Source: Ancylostoma caninum
Taxonomy: Eukaryota; Nematoda; Chromadorea; Rhabditida; Ancylostomatidae
Direction: 5' to 3'
Assembly: GCA_037903475.1 (NCBI GenBank)
Contig: JBAJFG010000454.1
Location: forward strand, 558,001-622,000
Length of the DNA stretch: 64,000 nt
Each line of letters starts with the position of its first letter. The stretch's first letter is position 1. Shown piece after piece: positions 54,111-64,000 of this stretch. A program made the translations under genes and the position numbers. Under the pieces are notes generated by a model. That model was not told the DNA's origin. It searched no databases and was given only the letters and a program-made list of their open reading frames with translations.

Positions 54111-57100
54111 GAACAAGTGTTCTCTCTTGCTGAGGATCCCTTTTATACTTGCATAGTGAACCCATTATTTTCGCTATAAGCAAACACAGTGTAAACTTAT
54201 GCGGTTACAATTCATTCTAATTCATTTTTGGAGATGATTACCTTCTAAACTACTTCTAAAAGATGGCAATAAAGAGAAAATATTGGTAGGTCATCTCCGC
54301 ATTAAAATTTCTCCAAACCACCTTGTTTTCAAAGAGTTTCGGAGAAAATTAATTTCGTGGAGCCGAGTTTCACACGGATAAGCATAGTGACTGATAAAGC
54401 GAACGTACCTAAAATCAAATTGGCAACATATCTTCGGATCGGGACCACAACTATGAGGTGCGTCATATGAATAGAAGGGGAAGACGTGTGTGCGCATTTC
54501 TGGCCGCCCATGTGAACCTGTACGAAGTTTATGAAAACAGTAAGCAATCCCAATGCACGCTGAAATGAAATGTTGGTTATCCTTACCCCAAAGTTGCCTC
54601 CACATAAATTCCAGCTGCTTATTCTTTGAGAGATGTTTCTTCACAGAGTAGTGAATTCTGAACAATGAATTAGAATGGTCTGCACGAGCGTTCCAAATAA
54701 GGAAGAACTATGTGGGTACATGTAGGTACACTAACAAGGAACTGCAATACTGAGAAGAAAATCAAACTTCTCAAGTGTTGAGAAATACATAACGAAAACT
54801 AATGTGACTAACGAAGGAAGTTCACTTACAAAGCCGAAACAAGCACTGACCTTTGGATTGCAGCGTTTGTGATGTTAGCCGCAGTGAGAAGGTATGGTAT
54901 AGATGGCGACAAACCGAAAGGATCTATGGACCAGTGAGATGTTGGGCGAAAACCTCAAATAATAACAAAAATATGAATGTAAATATAAAGAAGATGAAAA
55001 AATAATGTTCCTCAAGCAACAACACAGAAAAATATTATCACAGAAAGCGGGAGAAAAAACTTCAAATATGATAATCTACCTCCTAAATGATTTTTAATCC
55101 ACTCGTGGCCTTCAAAGAGCTCAGTAATTATGGAAAAATAATGTGCATTCGCCTCATCCGTCATAACCCAACCGCCTGTGACGATTTCTAGCTGTCCGCT
55201 AGCTAGTAACCTGAAACGAACACAATTTATTGCACTCTGCGGGAAGAAGAACCTGTTCGCACTCACTTCTTCACTTTAGCTCTAACATCATCCGTCTGAT
55301 CCTTCCACCACAGCTCGAAAAACGAAATCTCGGCATAAATGAACCGCATTTCACTCTAAAACAAGAAACAGACAGGAGAAGTGGAAAAGATAGCAAAGCA
55401 GAGACATTAAAACGTATGAAAAAGTAACCTACCTCTTCATCGCCCAAGTTCTTCACCATTTGGTCTAAGATGTTCCGAGTCTGTGATAGGTAGTATTCTT
55501 CAAATGTTTTTATCCACCCTATAAAGCAGCACTTGAAAACACTGAAGGGAAACATGTCAAGGCAGTTCTGGTGCAAATGCATGAAGCTACGCATCCTTCA
55601 TTTGTAAATGGTTTGTAAAGGACCAACCAGGATCACAGTGGGAGTGAGGAATAACGATGACTTCAAGTTTCTTTTCTTGGGCTACTTTCTCCTTGTCGTA
55701 GACAACGTCCCACCCCTGCTTCCACACGCCACCATCGGGGTTGTCGAATGTTAGCAAATTATACACGTCTAACATCTGAATGGAAAAAAAAATCAACACT
55801 AATACTCGCAGCAAACGGATGACTATTTAGGAGTGATTGATGGGCGATCTCTGAACAACTAAGGAGCATTACCTGTACATCGGTATGAACGTTGGTGTAT
55901 TCCTTCCTCATTTCACAAACAGGTAGTGATGACTTCAATGTGGTCTTTTTCAGGAATTCATGGACTATTGCAACCTTGTTACCTGGAAACAACGAACAAT
56001 CAACCGCGTAGATCTACTAACAAAGAGCGTGACAAACAGCATCTCCGCCCCCCTATGGATCAACGCAGATTAGCTACTTTACAGGCCTTTTTCTGTGCAT
56101 GGTTCAGTTTGAAACATCACTGAGCCTCATTGCTCTCAGTGGTTTCCTCAGATGGTAAGATCCAAAGTAAATATGATTGAAAAATGGCACATTCTAACTT
56201 TTACAATAAAATGAGCACAGAAGGGAGCCAGAGCATGAGAAAATATGAAAACATGCGAAAAGGGCTCAATCGCGAATGGATTAATAATTACATTTTTTAA
56301 TATATTACAAGTAATCTAATTTCAATCACTTCAGGACCACTCAGAAGAAAAAACCGCAAGTATATGGCTCGAATAAAGGGTTGGAGAGTGATTTTGTGAT
56401 TTTGTTCATTATGACGGTTTCAAAAGGGTTAATAAGAACAAGCAAACAGATACCCCGATATCAAAAACAGCTCTCCTAATCAAAGTAATTCGAAATCAAA
56501 TGAATAGCAGATCAAATAGGATTACTCATTAGCCAGAATTCAAAGAAAACTCGACAAACCTCTGTTTGGTTCTGGTACAACTGCTTTTTCTTCTTCTTCA
56601 ACAGCTTTGTGGTTCGCATCTCCCGCAATCTGTTCCACTTTCTTCTCTAACGCTTTCTCTGCTTCGGCTTTCTCATCGTATACCTCATTTTCTTTCTCTA
56701 GAAGCGAAAAAGTTCGCACTCAGCCTCTCTTCATTTTTCAGGGAGGGAATGGCTCGGCCGAATTGTGTAAAATGCCTCATGGATTTGAGGAGTGAAAGAA
56801 GGATAAGATGCATGGGATCCGCGTAAGCACACGCACGTAGTGTGTACAAGAAAAATTAGCGGCAAACGGTAATTTGACATAAACTGTAGTAAATAGTGCA
56901 TTATTATTTCATTCTTGATATGATAGAGATAAGAAAGGACATAGCTAGCAAATGTTCTTAATATGACCAGAGGAATTTATGTAGACCAATAAGTAGTACT
57001 ATAGTTCTAATACAAAGTTCATACAAGTATCACCAACCTACTTGTTTGGCCCAGTCTTGATTCCGTCTACGTTCAACATCAGCCACTTGTTTCTTGAGCT

Positions 57101-57390
57101 CCGAAATTTCATCGCGATTATTTTTCAATACGTTCTGCAAGTGATCGATGTTCATCTTCATGTTAGCAATAGTTTTCTGAAAAGGTCAAAAATGAAGATG
57201 TTACAAGATTTCTGAAACGCTGAAGATGTTTGAAAATTTACAAGAAAAGGAATAAAAAAATGGTTACCTCACGATGTAAAGATTCACTGGGAATAGAGCG
57301 AGTTTCGATGCTGTGGTATAAATACAGACACATAATAACGAATACACATATAACAACGGCCGAGAACGCATTTCTGTTGGATCGCGACAT
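44872..57390 (-). CDS. aman-2: Golgi alpha-mannosidase II (glycoside hydrolase 38)
   Basis: Removes two mannoses from GlcNAcMan5GlcNAc2 in the medial Golgi, committing N-glycans to complex or paucimannose forms. About 1137 residues, 31 exons (5'-3'): 57268-57390, 57042-57176, 56560-56695, 55873-55982, 55628-55775, 55433-55518, 55267-55355, 55080-55210, 54851-54953, 54587-54657, 54409-54517, 53813-53890, 53647-53733, 53374-53464, 53153-53282, 52749-52867, 51933-52039, 51703-51858, 51544-51647, 48472-48540, 48274-48392, 48128-48221, 47986-48064, 46906-47000, 46628-46752, 46479-46566, 46279-46423, 46149-46210, 45868-46036, 45534-45606, 44872-45055. Type II anchor at about 9-26, then a coiled-coil stem. 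Catalytic domain: HSHCDPGW (Zn ligands H214, D216), [17 protein letters not shown] (nucleophile D330), [30 protein letters not shown] (Zn ligand H600). The usual Asn of HSHNDPG is Cys. Exon 3 needs a non-consensus acceptor (AGAG), and exon 19 has a one-base frame break near 51600. All other phases close. Confidence 0.95.
45286..45471. repeat. long hairpin palindrome in an aman-2 intron
   Basis: Arms of about 78 bp (CCTCGGAGTAAACATCGCGT, then TGCAATACGC, GAGCTGATCCATT and ATCAAATTCTCAATC) are inverted with only a few mismatches around a spacer of about 30 bp. It lies in the last intron. It may be a foldback MITE or a source of hairpin RNA. Confidence 0.85.
47248..47530 (+). mobile_element. SINE-like element with a 5' hairpin, in an aman-2 intron
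   Basis: The body (CATGGTATAGGGCACGTGCG, ACGATGCTCGGGCAT, GGCGCATCCCAAGAATGG) matches the SINE at 18774-19068. Its 5' part (47248-47357) is a near-perfect palindrome: GGTTCGGTTCCGCTCCAGGT, then CAAGTCTTGCAT, then TTCCGGAGTT, and back. The outer arm ends resemble a tRNA B box (GGTTCGATTCCGC). No target duplication was found. Confidence 0.75.
49100..49330. repeat. GC-rich dispersed repeat in an aman-2 intron, copy 1
   Basis: Contains GGGTACCCGCAGCCGCTGGC, ACTGTCAATTACGGCCAGCT and AACCCCGCCCACCGCCGC. Corresponding blocks occur inverted at 50697-50885 in the same 3-kb intron. Confidence 0.6.
49542..49784 (-). other. 80-codon open frame nested in an aman-2 intron
   Basis: A basic, protein-like frame on the same strand as aman-2 (starts [20 protein letters not shown], ends RENSSK and a stop). 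It lies in the 3-kb intron between exons 19 and 20 and is preceded by an acceptor-like AACTACAG. It is not part of the mannosidase alignment. No family recognised. It could be a nested gene, a captured exon or chance. Confidence 0.25.
50697..50885. repeat. GC-rich dispersed repeat in an aman-2 intron, copy 2
   Basis: Reads, in reverse complement, GGTACCAGCAGCCGTCGGCG then CTTTAATGCCAGCTCGCGCG and CCGCCCATTCTGCCGC, parallel to copy 1. Opposite orientation to copy 1. Confidence 0.6.
54054..54108. repeat. CT dinucleotide microsatellite
   Basis: An uninterrupted (TC)n run of about 27 units in the aman-2 intron between exons 11 and 12. It is strand-asymmetric (polypyrimidine on plus, polypurine on the transcribed-sense strand), and length variation is likely. 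Confidence 0.95.
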
Positions 57391-57421
57391 CGTCACATCG
57401 AGTTGTTACCTCCAAACAAGC

Positions 57422-57432
57422 CTGCATAAAAT
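57422..57432 (-). promoter_or_regulatory. probable trans-splice acceptor of aman-2
   Basis: On the minus strand, TATAATTTTATGCAG ends at 57422, 31 bp upstream of the start codon. It fits a spliced-leader or outron acceptor, although an upstream non-coding exon would look the same. Confidence 0.5.
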
Positions 57433-57532
57433 TATAAATGGAGATACAAAAGAAAATAAAAACGGGAAAAAATGCCGAGAACATGGAAACAAATAAGAGT
57501 ACTGCACAGCAATTTCACTCAAACTATGGTCT

Positions 57533-57779
57533 GTTAGCCCAGAAAGTGCCTATATGGGGACCTTGTCTGCGATTACGACTGCAATGGTATCGGCCAGCCA
57601 ATCGGCTGTTTCGATTCATTTTTTACACCTTTTCTGTAAATTTTAATATGTAATTGGTGTGATTCCTTCCACTTTCATGTTTCGCAACTGTTTCCGATCG
57701 AAACAGCGGATCGGCTGACCAGTATCACTGAAGTCGTAATTGCAGACAAGGTCCTCGCACAGGCATTCGCTTGGCTAAC
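57533..57779. mobile_element. MITE, TTGTCTGCA family, upstream of aman-2
   Basis: Inverted ends GTTAGCC and GGCTAAC, with inner arms GGACCTTGTCTGCGATTACG and TCGTAATTGCAGACAAGGTCC. A second internal inverted pair, CAGCCAATCGGCTGTTTCGA and TCGAAACAGCGGATCGGCTG, is present. It lies about 100 bp beyond the acceptor, in probable promoter territory. Confidence 0.82.
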
Positions 57780-57887
57780 GTATTATACCTACGTTTTTAT
57801 GCTCTTCAAATGCACTAAATAATCAACTTTTGAGAATCGCTCCTTGCAAAGTCAACCGAAAAAAAATCTAAAAAAATTAACGCAGGA

Positions 57888-58345
57888 TCAAAAACGCAGA
57901 ATCGTATAAGAAATGTGAGCCCAGAAAACCAAAGCGGAATTCATTGTGTGGGGTTCTGAACGCTGTGAAATCAGATTTCGCTCCACCCCTCCTTTTATTT
58001 CTGACACAGAAGCACTTTCACAATGCTTTGTAGGCGTGACAAACGAGATCCGCCTATCTGAACATGAATATAACATGCTGTAATGATTTTTGGGAAAATG
58101 CGGCACATCAGATCCTGTGGGAAAACAATACTCTCCAATCGGAAAACTACGACCACCGTGCCTCTCGAACGCACACGTTCCACGTACGCCCCCATCACTT
58201 CTGGGGCCGTTTTTATCCAGACAGGCAGCCGAAAATCCCAGGAGGCCGTTACTTGTGACTGCCAATTGATAGAAAGCCCAAGGTAGTCATCAGCTGTCCG
58301 CGAAGAGTTTGTGAATTTCTCATCACCAGCGGAGAGCTCGTCCAC
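57888..58345 (-). other. 116-codon open frame, unrecognised
   Basis: The frame starts MDELSAGDEKFTNSSRTADD and extends, without a Met, further upstream to an acceptor-like CACAG. It is protein-like in composition but matches nothing recognised and has no linked exons. It may be a decayed gene or transposon fragment. Confidence 0.2.
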
Positions 58346-58733
58346 CAGAACTTGAATGGAGCCACGACTTATACCGGCAGCTGCTTTCCCTGTGCTAGAT
58401 AATACAAATTGCGCACATTCTCACGCAATATTACTAGTATTTAGTGCCTCGATCCTCGCCGAAATGGTACACTACAATTGTAAGATTCAAATTCACTCCA
58501 TAACATATTGGCAGCAGTCCCAGAGCTAGATGGCAAAAAAGAGGAGTGCTTTCTTCACTCCGGCGATGATTCAAATGCTTCTCAGATGCAACCACTTGCA
58601 TTAAAAAAGGCAAGGTTTGCGTTCACCTCCAGTTGCTCGGCCATGTTAATTTTTGCTTGAGAACATCATTAACTGACACCCCCCCCCCCCGGGAATAGGT
58701 CGCCAAACTTTTGAAATTACTTTACAATACAAA

Positions 58734-58922
58734 TAAAAAGCTTGTATTAGTATATTTTTAATTGTTTACTTTTATTATTATTTTTAATATAATTTCTATT
58801 ATTTATTATTGTAATTAACATTTTTATTAATTTTATTTCCCGCCTGGGTCCCCAAAACGGCGCAGACCCCACTTTTTTTCCCACGCCGCCCCCCTCCCGC
58901 CCACTTTCTGCGTCCGCCACTA
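58734..58922. mobile_element. element ending in TGGCGGACGCAG
   Basis: In reverse complement it starts TAGTGGCGGACGCAGAAAGT, GGGCGGGAGGGGGG, followed by GGGTCTGCGCCG and a long AT-rich tract. The same type of end is seen at 28519 and, diverged, at 63707. Probably a hAT-like MITE; the left boundary is uncertain. Confidence 0.6.
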
Positions 58923-58929
58923 GCATGTA

Positions 58930-59470
58930 CATCTACAACAGGTATTTATGAACGGATACAAGACTTTCCAAACCCGTATAACGATACGGATAATGGAGTG
59001 GCCAAAAATGACCGGATAACGGATAAGGGTGCATGGTACAGGACACCACCCAATAAGGCCCCCTAAGACAACCCAGAAACGCTGAACAGAAATCTGCCTC
59101 TCTGGCCAACAGCAGATTTTCTGGAATTACTTTTTCTACGTTAACCAAGAATCCAACCAAGGTAATCCAGAGCACCTGAACAAGATCTTTTTCTGGTAAA
59201 GAGCAAATGGCCTGACTTGCATTCTCCCATCTTATTCCAAAAGTGCATCTCCTTACACTTAAGAAATATAATGAAAAAGATGGTAAAATACGTAGCACAA
59301 ACGTTTTACTGCAAATGACGAATGTCTTCTGCGAAAAAATTGCATATTGGGAAACAGATTTCCGTCCTATCCAGACCGTTATCCGCCGCCAAAAGTATAG
59401 ATAATGGCTCGGATAAGGGCTGAACAAATAACCGGATACGGATAATCCGCCCACTCCTGGTAATTACTCG
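58930..59470. repeat. region rich in CGGATAA motifs, perhaps a decayed inverted-repeat element
   Basis: CGGATAATGG, ACCGGATAACGGATAAGG, GGCTCGGATAAGGG and ACCGGATACGGATAATCC occur at both ends of the stretch. The minus-strand frame of 173 codons spanning it is translated from these repeats and is not considered a gene. Confidence 0.4.
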
Positions 59471-60188
59471 AAAATCCTAGCTGCTAACTGATTAGAAAAC
59501 GAAACATTTGTCAAAAGCACCTCTGCAACCTCAATACAGCAAATGCCACCTTTTCACGAACCAGCTGTATTGCGATCATGCAGATTTCGACATGATGAGC
59601 AACGTGTTCAAAAAAAAAATTCCTGATATGATTAACACCACGAGCAGGTCCATATGAGCGAATAGGGTCAGGGCGTAAATATCGTAGCTCAACATTGCCT
59701 GCGAAAACTAACAAGGGCACCACTCTGGAATAATTTACATTGACCTCGTGCTTTCAAAAAAATTGTTTGTATAATTCGATCGCTCGCGCAGTCATTATCG
59801 GGGACGCATCGAAATAGTACTTTATCAGCTTGCATTGATTGCTAAAAGCTGCCTTCGATCTTCTGAAAACTTCGAAGCACGAGTTGATTTTGGAATTTAA
59901 GTGCAGTGAATGAGATATCTTATAACGAACAGTGATCCGTGTCAGTCAATTGGCTTTTTTTTCAGATCACGAAAGTTGTATGTATTACTGTACCTCAAGA
60001 TTTGCTGGAAGCAAGTTCATAAATGGATCTCTATTATCGTCCCGATGATGTTCCCCGCAACCTCATCCATATCAAGGGCGGGGCCCAGTCTTTGGCAGAT
60101 ACCTGCTCTTGCCTTTTTCGTCTGACCACAGAAGGTCGCAATGAACGCTGTCTGTTCGCCTCTTCTAATCAAAAGCAAAAACATTGGA

Positions 60189-60620
60189 CTACTCTATAAG
60201 AATAAACTGGTAAAAAGACACAAGAGACTCACACGCCCACTGAACAATCTGAGAGAAGGCCCAAACTTGCCAGAAAATCAATAAAATCATAAAATCGATA
60301 CTGCCGTGGAAAACGAGTGAGATATTTGGGACCAGCATCTCATTTGCCTCGGAATGCAAGTTTTCAACCAAATCTATGTTTCCGACTTCGGAGTCAGCAG
60401 TGGGGCCGCTGAAGTACGAATGTACGATTGTATGAAGTTGTGAGCTGGAAGCTTCCTCAAAAAGTGACGATGGATCCAAGTGTAAAATCCAGAGGAATGC
60501 AAACTGACAATTCAAGTGTAAAATCGAAGTGAGTGCCCGCTGAAAATCATGATAAGATGGTAAAAAGAAAATGGGACCTCCTACTGGGTCGATTTTTCTG
60601 AGATCTTCCAAGAACTCCAT
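60189..60620 (-). other. 143-codon open frame, unrecognised
   Basis: The N-terminal two thirds (MEFLEDLRKIDPVGGPIFFL onward) are protein-like. The C-terminal third is a translated diverged copy of the 118-bp repeat of 13.9-14.5 kb (60260-60350). No domain is recognised and no splicing context is clear. At best this is a gene fragment. Confidence 0.2.
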
Positions 60621-61050
60621 TCTGCCATGTTCGCTAAGACAATATATGAGATAGGTAGATGAGTACCTGGGCGATTCTGCTTACTAAATTGTCGTATACT
60701 TTAATAATAGTTTAAAATTCTATTCTATAGACAATTCTTTAAATGGTACTCGCATTCTTAAGATTGCATCCATAAATTAGCGTGGTATAGACATGTACAA
60801 ATGAATAAATAAATATAAATACATAAGATGCAAGTAACAGGTTCTAACCAGGCACATAACGCAAACTGACAACGATTCGTTGAGTAGTTCAAACAAAATA
60901 ACCTTAACACGCTCGCGACAACGTGCACAACCGGTTGAGCATGGAACCCTCGCGCCCGAAAGCGTGTGTCCCACGCAGTGGTTCACGCAAGTCGTTTCTG
61001 TCGCAAAGACGTTAAATATTGAAATGGTATGGAACAGTAATAAACCGGTA

Positions 61051-61301
61051 AAGGGCAATTTATACTGGATGCGTGCGACTGACGCGCGTGCGCCTATATG
61101 ATGAAGAATAGGGCACAGTCGCATTGCAGTCGCATCGCAGTCGCAGCTCAGACGCACGCGTTTACGACCTCGCGACGGCCGCGCGTTCTTTTCATTGAGG
61201 ATGTACATGCCGTGTTGACCGGTCTTCATCGAAAATCCCTTGCAAATGGATGCGTGCGACTGATGCGCGACTGACGCACGCAGCTAGTATAAATTGCCCT
61301 T
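61051..61301. mobile_element. MITE, family shared with 38475-38677
   Basis: Inverted ends AAGGGCAATTTATACTGGAT and its complement, followed inward by GCGTGCGACTGACGCGCG. The interior contains GCAGTCGCATCGCAGTCGCA repeats and TGCCGTGTTGACCGGTC, inverted relative to the other copy. Confidence 0.85.
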
Positions 61302-61569
61302 AATTGTTCAGAAAGGAGTTTGCAGAACCAGAAAACTATGAAAGATTCTTCTCAGGCTACATATATAGGAACAATTCGAGATGCGAAGGAGTAATTAGTT
61401 CAAGAGAAATAGTAGCAACACTCATAAAATAATGTGAAGTAAGGATTACCAAGAACAAAGCAAACACCTTGCCAACAACGAGAAATTAGGAGGAGACGTC
61501 GATTTTTATATCGTGTGTGTATTAGCGCCTAGTACAGAAGGTACAATTAATAAGACGCCTTGGCCTACG

Positions 61570-61805
61570 GAAATTGGGTGTGAGTCGAGGGGCATGTCTC
61601 CCTGGTTGGGAGAGTTTCCTTCCCCTCATTCAGATCTTCATGTTTGAGATCTTATCGGGTTCTGGGAATCTGAAGGATGTTGAACTCATATCCAATGGTG
61701 AAGTACCGCGAAACGTTCGAAAAATTAAAGGAATCAGGGTTTTGCTCTCTGTGCTTCTGAATTCATGCCTCTTGAATGTTCACGTGCCCTCCACGCTCAG
61801 CTGAT
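61570..61805. repeat. dispersed repeat related to 7330-7530
   Basis: Shares the blocks TTGAGATCTTATCGGGTTCTG (there TTCGAGATTTTGCAGGATTTTG), CTCATATCC and CCGCGAAACGTTCGAAAAAT with the left-hand repeat region, in order. Non-coding. Confidence 0.5.
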
Positions 61806-61895
61806 TGGAAGATATCCCTCATGTTGAATGTCCAAGCAAGATTCAATTCCAGAGTGATTGTAAGCTGAACTATATGATGCATGCTTAATCATGTA

Positions 61896-62434
61896 TTGGG
61901 TTGGGCAATAAGTTCGTGCGGTTTTTTTCAGCTCAAATTTTTACGAGGATTTGATCTAACTTCGATAGCCTATCATAGGTCATCTTGTAGCTGTAGTCTT
62001 GCTCTTTATAAATATTATAATCAATTTCCCTATTTCCCGCTACTTCTCATTTTCTATCGCATCAAATGTGTGCCTCCAGTTCGACAAGAGCGTACATCTC
62101 CGACACCTCCAACTGTTCCACTACAATAGTGGAACAAATAAGGCCCAAGCTGCTGGGGATGTTAAAAGCGTCTAAGTGGAAGCCATCAATGTTGAAGGTG
62201 AAGCGCGGAAGTGGATGTCTGCTCTAGAGAGGTCGAGTTTGGGCTGACAGGTGCATCTTGTTCTGTACGCACAGTTCGTAGAGTTATGAGACGAGTTTTC
62301 GCAGGGACTAGCTCTAGATGTTGAGAAGAAGTACTGCAGATATTAGCTATAGCAAAAACCTAGGTTCAACTGCTCCACTTCGTGAAAATACACTGAATGC
62401 TTAGGAAAAACGCACGAACTTATCGCCCAACCTA
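61896..62434 (+). mobile_element. mariner-type non-autonomous element
   Basis: Inverted ends GGTTGGGCAATAAGTTCGTG and its near-complement, next to TA on both sides. About 540 bp. The end sequence is of the animal mariner type. No transposase motifs (catalytic Asp regions) are seen, so it is deleted and inactive on its own. It is a different mariner lineage from the element at 9477. Confidence 0.82.
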
Positions 62435-62741
62435 AGAAATCCGGTAGGTATGAGAAGAGAAACGTGAGACAATTTTCTCCATGATGGTGTTTTACTTACG
62501 ATGCTTAACACAGATTCCACATCCACTTTATACCGTAACCTCGTTCTCATGGTGTTTAGATGTGGTTACTGTGGGAAATTGAAAGCAGATACCAATGCAG
62601 AATGACGCCGGTAATCATGATCAGCGTTCGGAATTAGCTCTGTGCGTGAAATTTGAGTGGCTCCTGTGAGATGCCGTAATCCTGTAGAAATGGTGTTACA
62701 ATAGAAAATGGATACGATATTCGTGTTCAGCACATAATATA

Positions 62742-63007
62742 CAGTGGACGGCAACGGTGGTGGCCAGCACGGCCTCGAGAGGGACGCAGCGCGACCGCGC
62801 CGCGAGCGCCGAGATTGGTGTCGCAGCCGCCGGAATGCTATTTCTAGGGTCTTTTCTTCCCGATTTGCTCGATTCCTTAAAGTCGGATAGGAAATTTGTT
62901 AGAAATTGCATAAAAGCAGCAGAATACATAGGCTACGGTGCGCGTGGCGCTGTTGCGCGACGTCCTTCTGGAGGCAGCAGACGAGCCAACACCATTCACG
63001 TCCACTG
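62742..63007. mobile_element. MITE (CAGTGGACG family), copy 2
   Basis: 266 bp with ends CAGTGGACGGCAACGG and the complement of CACCATTCACGTCCACTG, flanked by TA at 62740-62741 and 63008-63009. The interior CGCGACCGCGCCGCGAGCGC and GCCGCCGGAATGCTATTTCT match copy 1 at 24117. Confidence 0.92.
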
Positions 63008-63403
63008 TACCTCTCTAAGTAGAGTTTCAACGAAACAAAAATTCCTTCAGGTTTATGAAGCTATGGATGTGGAATATTACCAGATTTTCTCTAGGATTTT
63101 CCTCCCCCCCCCCCCGGGATGTGGGGTCAACCACGTGGCCGACAGCTTCTACCCAGTTGGCCAGGCTATGCCCAGTGTCCATCAATTCGAAATTAATTAA
63201 AACGAACTGGCGATGAAAGTGATGACGACAGCGGAAAGCTGCTCATCGATTGCCACGTTGAATCGCCTGGAACGGTCCCGAACGCTTTCAAACAATAGTG
63301 TGAGACGAAAAACTGTGAATTCAACGAATTCAGCAGCAGATAGATGGAAAATAAAACATTAAAAGGGAATGGAACTTATTTTCCGGAGAAAACGCCCATT
63401 CTA

Positions 63404-63710
63404 GTACCAATAGCAGATCCAGAAGGTGGACAGGAGGGGAAGGTGTGGGAAAAAAGTGGAGTCTGCACCGGCTTGGGGATGCAGGTGGATATTAAAATGG
63501 GTAAAAATATTAATTGTGATAGTAAGCAATTAATAAGGATTATTTTAAAACAGGAGTTTTTTTATAGTCCGCCACTATGGTTTTATTTCGCACTGTATTC
63601 ATAATTTTTCCTGCGATTTGTCATTCAGCGTGATATTTGCAAGTAAAAATAAATAAATAAATAATACCACCTCCCCTCCCCCTCGCCCTGCGTCCGCGAC
63701 TATCTAGTCC
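63404..63710. mobile_element. element with diverged CGGACGCAG-type ends
   Basis: Left CAGATCCAGAAGGTGGACAG and right GCCCTGCGTCCGCGACTA, G-rich then AT-rich inside, with an AATA run near 63650. Probably related to 28519 and 58734. Confidence 0.5.
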
Positions 63711-63829
63711 TCATAAAGATGAGTGCTTCGATGCACAGTTTCGGAGTAAAAAACAATTGAGCCGCACCGATTTCCGCAACTCTTACCCTACTCCATATAG
63801 CCATCTCCAGCCCCCCCCCCCCCCTTCGG

Positions 63830-63938
63830 ATTCATCGTTGAGATTACCCAGGGTAAACGTATTGACGTCCGTGCTAACAATAAGTAAATTTGTGACATGT
63901 TAGTACGTTTACCCTGGGTAATCCCAATGATACATCCG
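63830..63938. repeat. well-preserved GGGTAA palindrome
   Basis: Left arm GAGATTACCCAGGGTAAACG, right arm CGTTTACCCTGGGTAATCCC, with boundary motifs CATCGTTGA and CAATGATACATCC. The centre is GTGCTAACAATAAGTAAATT. One of the clearest copies in the window. Confidence 0.85.
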
Positions 63939-64000
63939 AGCTCAGCAAGCAGATTGCTGATTGATATACTAGAAATAAGTAGATCATGATAGACGAACTA

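Noticed and set aside
58933..59454. 173-codon minus-strand frame, the second longest simple open frame in the window
   Set aside because: It spans CGGATAA-type repeats at both ends and shows no recognisable protein feature.

Overview
The window is eukaryotic and most likely comes from a clade V (strongylid, hookworm-like) nematode. The evidence is many small exons with short nematode-type 3' splice sites (TTTCAG or TTTTAG), likely spliced-leader acceptors just upstream of start codons, protein families that look nematode-like, and a dense load of small inverted-repeat transposons. The species call is inference. There is no bacterial-type operon, CRISPR array or rRNA.

Six genes can be supported. 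From the left: a partial eIF4A gene (minus strand, 411-2829, running off the left edge); a small heat-shock protein gene (minus, 15765-17381) with a textbook heat-shock promoter; a second small heat-shock gene (plus, 24436-25480), divergent from the first and with the same intron phases; a four-exon gene for an unrecognised 204-residue type I membrane protein (minus, 26773-36231); the mitochondrial ribosomal protein uL18m gene (plus, 42435-44290); and a 31-exon alpha-mannosidase II gene (minus, 44872-57390). Splice phases were followed through every junction of the complete genes. They close without error except at two places in the mannosidase gene: a non-consensus acceptor at exon 3 and a one-base frame break in exon 19.

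The rest is mostly repeats. From 8.9 to 14.5 kb lie three unrelated tandem arrays (82 bp, 80/66 bp and 118 bp units), the first split by a shortened mariner element at a clean TA site. Many short inverted-repeat elements occur, several in two or more copies within the window. The most abundant is a palindrome of about 105 bp built on GATTACCCAGGGTAAAC, found at least ten times and tandemly arranged at 27.1-28.3 kb. There are tRNA-like SINEs, one with a perfect 10-bp target duplication, and a foldback element with 146-bp near-identical arms.

The genes do not form a pathway: translation initiation, mitochondrial translation, protein folding under stress and Golgi N-glycan trimming lie side by side. 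The two heat-shock genes are a likely ancestral duplication. No previously undescribed multi-gene system is evident. The best candidates for novelty are the 204-residue membrane protein and the GGGTAA palindrome family.
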